A DNA stretch of 64,000 bases from NCBI RefSeq assembly GCF_010020825.1, contig NZ_JAACJE010000001.1, positions 2,914,001 through 2,978,000 of the forward strand. The letters run 5' to 3'. The notes beneath the pieces were generated by a model. It had not been told where the DNA came from. It did not search any database and worked only from the letters and a program-made list of their open reading frames with translations. A program made the translations under genes and the position numbers. Position 1 is the stretch's first letter. Every line of letters starts with the position of its first letter. The DNA is from Acidovorax sp. 210-6. Lineage in GTDB: Bacteria; Pseudomonadota; Gammaproteobacteria; Burkholderiales; Burkholderiaceae_C. Below are positions 60,911-64,000 of this stretch, one piece after another.

Positions 60911-62767
60911 TCATTTTTGCAGCACATAGGAGCCGGGCGCGTCGGCAAGCGGCGGATACCCCTTGGCGCCCATGGCCGGCGGCGCCACGGGCGCGCCCGC
61001 ATGCGCCTCTAGCCACGCCAGCCACGAGGGCCACCACGAGTCGGGCCGCAGCTCGGCCAGCGCAAGCCAGTCGTCGGGATCGACGTAATTGCCCTCCGCA
61101 GGCCGCGTGAGGATGCGGTGGTGGCGGCGCGGGTGGCCCGGCGGGCTCACGATGCCGGCGTTGTGCCCGCCGCTCGTGAGCGCGAAGGTGATCTCGGCCG
61201 GGCTCAGGTAGTGCAGCTTGTGCACCGAGCGCCAGGGCGCGACGTGGTCGGTCTCGGTGCCGACCATGAAGGTGGGCAGCGTGATGCGGCCCAGGCTCAC
61301 GGGTTTGTCATCGACGTGGTAGCGGCCCTCGCTGAGGTCGTCGTCGAGGAACAGGCGGCGCAGGTACTGCGTGTGCATGGTGGCAGGCATGCGCGTGCCG
61401 TCGGCGTTCCAGGCCATGAGGTCGTTCAGAGGCCGGCGCTCGCCGAGCAGGTAGTCGTTGACCATGCGCGACCACAGCAGGTCGTACGAGCGCAGCATCT
61501 GAAAAGCACCGGCCATCTGCTCGGCGCGCAGGTAGCCGGTCACGTCCATCTGCGCTTCGAGCAGGCTCAGCTGGCTCTCGTCGATGAAGAGCGCGAGCTC
61601 GCCGGGCTCGGTGAAGTCGGTCTGCGCGGCAAACAGCGTCATCGTGGCGAGGCGCTCGTCGCCGTCGCGCGCCATCGCAGCGGCGGCAATGGCGAGCAGC
61701 GTGCCGCCCAGGCAGTAGCCCACGGCATGCACCTTGCGCTCGGGCACGATGGCGTTCACGGCGGCCAGCGCAGCGCGAAAACCCAGGTTCAGGTAGTCGT
61801 CCAGGCTCAGATCGCGGTCTTCGGCCGTGGGGTTCTTCCAGGAAATGCAAAACACCGTAAAGCCGTGATCGACCAGGTATTTGATCAGCGAGTTGTGCGG
61901 CGAGAGGTCGAGGATGTAGTACTTCATGATCCACGCCGGCGTGATCAGGATGGGCTCGGGGTGCACGGTCTCGGTCGTGGGCGCGTACTGGAGGAGCTCT
62001 ATCAGGTGGTTTTTCAGCACCACCTTGCCGGGCGTGATGGCCAGGTTCTGGCCCGCGGCGAAATTCTCTGCGCCCGCCGGCGGCTCGCCCGCCAGCGCGC
62101 GGCGCCAGTCGTCGAGCGCATTGAGCGCGCCGTGCACGAGGTTCATGCCGCCTTGCTCGCGTGTGCGCTGCAGCGCCACCGGGTTGGTGAGCAGCTGGTT
62201 GCCCGGCGAGAACACGTCGAGCAGCTGCCGCGCCGCAAAGGCGACGATGTCTTCATGGTGCTTGTCCACGCCCCAGACGCCGCGCGTGGCCGCGGTCCAC
62301 CACTCCTCGGTGAGCGAAAACGACTGCTGCAGCACGTTGAACGGCCACTGCTGCCATTCGGGCGCAGCAAAGCGCGGGTCCAGCGTGGGCGGCTTGACAC
62401 TGAGATGGCGCCGGGGCGGTTGCGTCGCTGCGGTCTGCGCGTCGCTCGTCGCGCCTGGCGGCGCCTGCTCTTGCGGCCCTTGCGGCCCTTGCGGGCCATC
62501 GGCGAGCCGCTGGAACTGGTCGATCGCCTCTTCGGTGGCGTAGCGCAGCAAGGCGTCGTTCTTTTGCAGCGCGAGGCGCAGCAAGTCCAGGCATTTGCCG
62601 GGCGATGCGGCCAGATGCATGGCCCAATCGCTTGCGGACAGCACCCCCGCCATAGGCGACAGCGAGGCCGTTTGCTGCGCCAGCGCGGCGCGAAATGCCG
62701 GGTCGAGCGCGTCTGCGAACGAACTGGGCAGGGTGCTGGGCGGATTGTCGAAACCGGAACGGGGCAT
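60911..62767 (-). CDS. phaC: Polyhydroxyalkanoate synthase, class I
   Basis: 618-aa PHA synthase that polymerises (R)-3-hydroxyacyl-CoA on granules. The lipase-like box holds the nucleophile Cys352 in VGYCLGGTLLAIAAA. The catalytic His is in SGGHNAGIVSPPGHPRRHHR, and the Trp-rich family motifs SWKNPTAEDRDLSLDDYLN and APWRSVHKLHYLSP (Asp just before) are visible. An unusual GPQGPQGPQEQ repeat lies near residue 92. The gene stands alone, without phaA, phaB or phaR beside it. An FNR-type box lies about 98 bp upstream of the ATG, suggesting induction when oxygen is low. (R)-hydroxyacyl-CoA could come from the MaoC hydratase at 42135. Confidence 0.95.
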   Translation of the reverse strand: MPRSGFDNPPSTLPSSFADALDPAFRAALAQQTASLSPMAGVLSASDWAMHLAASPGKCLDLLRLALQKNDALLRYATEEAIDQFQRLADGPQGPQGPQEQAPPGATSDAQTAATQPPRRHLSVKPPTLDPRFAAPEWQQWPFNVLQQSFSLTEEWWTAATRGVWGVDKHHEDIVAFAARQLLDVFSPGNQLLTNPVALQRTREQGGMNLVHGALNALDDWRRALAGEPPAGAENFAAGQNLAITPGKVVLKNHLIELLQYAPTTETVHPEPILITPAWIMKYYILDLSPHNSLIKYLVDHGFTVFCISWKNPTAEDRDLSLDDYLNLGFRAALAAVNAIVPERKVHAVGYCLGGTLLAIAAAAMARDGDERLATMTLFAAQTDFTEPGELALFIDESQLSLLEAQMDVTGYLRAEQMAGAFQMLRSYDLLWSRMVNDYLLGERRPLNDLMAWNADGTRMPATMHTQYLRRLFLDDDLSEGRYHVDDKPVSLGRITLPTFMVGTETDHVAPWRSVHKLHYLSPAEITFALTSGGHNAGIVSPPGHPRRHHRILTRPAEGNYVDPDDWLALAELRPDSWWPSWLAWLEAHAGAPVAPPAMGAKGYPPLADAPGSYVLQK

Positions 62768-62864
62768 GCGCGTTTCCTTTCAGGGAGCTGCGCCGCAGCC
62801 AAGCCAAAAGGCGCCGTGGCTGGCAAGCGGGAACGAATTATAGGCAGCGTAGCGGTGCAAGGAC

Positions 62865-62878
62865 TTGACTCACGTCAA
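62865..62878. promoter_or_regulatory. FNR/Anr-type box TTGACTCACGTCAA upstream of phaC
   Basis: A perfect 5-bp inverted repeat TTGAC-N4-GTCAA, the spacing and shape of FNR-family sites (consensus TTGAT-N4-ATCAA). It lies between phaC and the molybdopterin enzyme gene; only phaC starts from this region. Position about 90-110 bp before the phaC ATG is compatible with activation. Confidence 0.5.
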
Positions 62879-62940
62879 CGCCACCCGGCCGCCCGCGCAG
62901 GGGGCCGCGTCAGGATAAGTGCGAAAGAAGACAGGGGCGC

Positions 62941-62994
62941 GGCAAAGGCACAGCACACCCATGGCCCACTCGGGTATGGGTGTGTTGCCTTGCC
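62941..62994 (-). terminator. Hairpin terminator after the molybdopterin hydroxylase gene
   Basis: Imperfect inverted repeat (GGCAAAGGCACAGCACACCCAT against ATGGGTGTGTTGCCTTGCC), 28 bp past the stop of the minus-strand gene, with a short T-rich tail in the minus direction (CTTTGCC). It probably separates that transcript from phaC. Confidence 0.5.
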
Positions 62995-63021
62995 GCCGTC
63001 GGCACTTGTGCCAACGAAAAT

Positions 63022-64000
63022 CTAGCCCAGCCGCAGGGGCAGCGCACGCAGACGCTTGCCGGTCAAGGCAAACAAGGCATTGGCCACGGCCGGCGCGATG
63101 GGCGGCGTGCCAGGCTCGCCGACACCCGTCGGGGGCAGGCTGCTCGGGACGATGTGCGTTTCGATGACCGGGCTTTGCGCCAGGCCCAGCAGCGGGTAGT
63201 CGGGAAAGTTTTTCTGCTGCACCATGCCGTCTTTGACGTCGATGCGGCCATGCAGCGCGGCCGTGAGGCCGAAGATCACCCCGCTCTCCATCTGCTGCGC
63301 GACGATGCCGGGGTTGACCACGGTGCCGCAGTCCACCGCCACGACCACGCGGTGCACGCGCGGCGCGCCTTGGTCGAGCGAGACTTCCGCCACCTGCGCG
63401 ACGATGCTGCCAAACGACTCGTGCAAAGCCACGCCGCGCGCGCGGCCTGCGGCCAGCGGAGCGCCCCAGCCGGCCTTGTCCGCCGCCAGGCGCAGCACGG
63501 CCGCATGGCGCGGCATGTCGGCGAGCAGCGAGAGGCGGAAGGCCACCGGGTCCATCTTGCTCTCGGCCGCCATCTCATCGACGAAGCTCTCGATGAAAAA
63601 CGCATGGTGCGAATGCCCCACCGAGCGCCAGAAGCCCACGGGCACCTCGTTGCGCGTGGCGGCATGGCGCATGTGCTGGTGCGCGATGGCGTAGGGCTGG
63701 TCGAACAGGCCCTCCATGGCGGTTTTGTCGGGCATGTCCACGGGGCCGGCCAGCGCGGGCAGCGTGCGCGCCATCCAGCGCGGCGTGATGGCATCGCCCG
63801 CGCTGTGAACGCGCAGGCTTTGCGGGCGCGCACCCACCGTGCCCCAGTCCGCACCCCAGCTTGCGCGCAGGTGCGCGGCGCTCGCGGGGCGGTAAAAGTC
63901 GTGCGTCGTGTCCTCTTCGCGTGGCCAGAGGACTTGCACCGGCCGCCCTGGCATGGCCTGGGCGGCCTCGACCGCCTGCAGCACGTAGTCCACTTCGAGG
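63022..64000 (-). CDS. Xanthine dehydrogenase-family molybdopterin-binding subunit, C-terminal part (isoquinoline 1-oxidoreductase beta-like)
   Basis: The last 326 or so residues of a large molybdenum hydroxylase subunit; the 5' part lies beyond the window. Typical parts are VQVLWPREEDTTHDFYRPAS, the segment GFWRSVGHSHHAFFIESFVD, then VVVAVDCGTVVNPGIVAQQM and the C-terminal cofactor/active-site motif TGVGEPGTPPIAPAVANALF with the catalytic Glu. This pattern fits IorB-like single-subunit aldehyde/N-heterocycle oxidoreductases, which are exported by Tat and use cytochromes. The substrate is unknown. Confidence 0.9.
   Translation of the reverse strand, partial: LEVDYVLQAVEAAQAMPGRPVQVLWPREEDTTHDFYRPASAAHLRASWGADWGTVGARPQSLRVHSAGDAITPRWMARTLPALAGPVDMPDKTAMEGLFDQPYAIAHQHMRHAATRNEVPVGFWRSVGHSHHAFFIESFVDEMAAESKMDPVAFRLSLLADMPRHAAVLRLAADKAGWGAPLAAGRARGVALHESFGSIVAQVAEVSLDQGAPRVHRVVVAVDCGTVVNPGIVAQQMESGVIFGLTAALHGRIDVKDGMVQQKNFPDYPLLGLAQSPVIETHIVPSSLPPTGVGEPGTPPIAPAVANALFALTGKRLRALPLRLG

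Overview
The window is a GC-rich chromosomal segment of a beta-proteobacterium. Gene content (split ETF module, fused indolepyruvate ferredoxin oxidoreductase with an Lrp regulator, lipoyl-E2/lipoyl-E3 pyruvate dehydrogenase genes, class I PHA synthase) and a short dispersed repeat of a kind I remember from Comamonadaceae point to that family (Acidovorax, Alicycliphilus, Comamonas relatives). No rRNA, tRNA or CRISPR array was seen.

Positions 1-44650 are almost entirely catabolic and look like one large acyl-CoA degradation island. 1-8802 (+) holds a thiolase, enoyl-CoA hydratase, SDR, GST, DsbA/HCCA-isomerase-like protein and a complete Liv-type ABC importer. 10477-17152 (-) is an operon for an AAHS-like MFS importer, a long acyl-CoA dehydrogenase, EtfB, EtfA and ETF-ubiquinone oxidoreductase, which carries electrons from acyl-CoA oxidation to quinone. 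17481-26687 (-) holds a chemoreceptor and an envelope module (cyclase-family hydrolase, DUF1302 outer-membrane protein, DUF1329 protein, BNR/YCF48 protein, RND transporter). 27090-33570 (-) is a TRAP importer with thiolase, CoA ligase and SDR. 33766-44404 holds a TetR regulator, a (+) set (thiolase, SDR, acyl-CoA dehydrogenase, hydratase) and a convergent (-) set (thiolase, MaoC hydratase, SDR, two acyl-CoA dehydrogenases). Together this gives uptake, CoA activation, three parallel beta-oxidation-like sets and electron transfer, most likely for a hydrophobic cyclic or branched carboxylic acid. The substrate cannot be named from sequence.

Two of the (-) operons carry the same kind of control array upstream: four G(G/A)TAC(C/T)-like hexamers spaced 20-22 bp at 26733-26800 and at 33577-33644. 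A TetR gene with a GGTACC just upstream of its start lies beside the second array. A different repeat built from AGTAAA/TTTACT precedes the thiolase at 34665.

From 43846 to 64000 the window is a patchwork of housekeeping and mobile DNA: a 5'-truncated pntB, the fused IOR gene with its Lrp regulator, half of an MFS exporter fused in frame to the pyruvate dehydrogenase E2 gene (no aceE), lpdA, an IS91/ISCR-like element with a perfect LexA-type palindrome next to its transposase start, a lipocalin remnant, four small genes with immunity-like features, a second truncated IS91 copy, an orphan OprM/NodT-like lipoprotein, phaC with an FNR-type box, and the end of a molybdopterin hydroxylase gene.

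The window has an unusual number of gene junctions and remnants: AACS::thiolase at 10025, SDR scrap at 8825, Bug-receptor scrap at 25694, pntB break near 44650, MFS::aceF near 49960, lipocalin::IS at 55190 and anchor::IS at 58080. This suggests heavy recombination; assembly chimerism should be excluded at each one.
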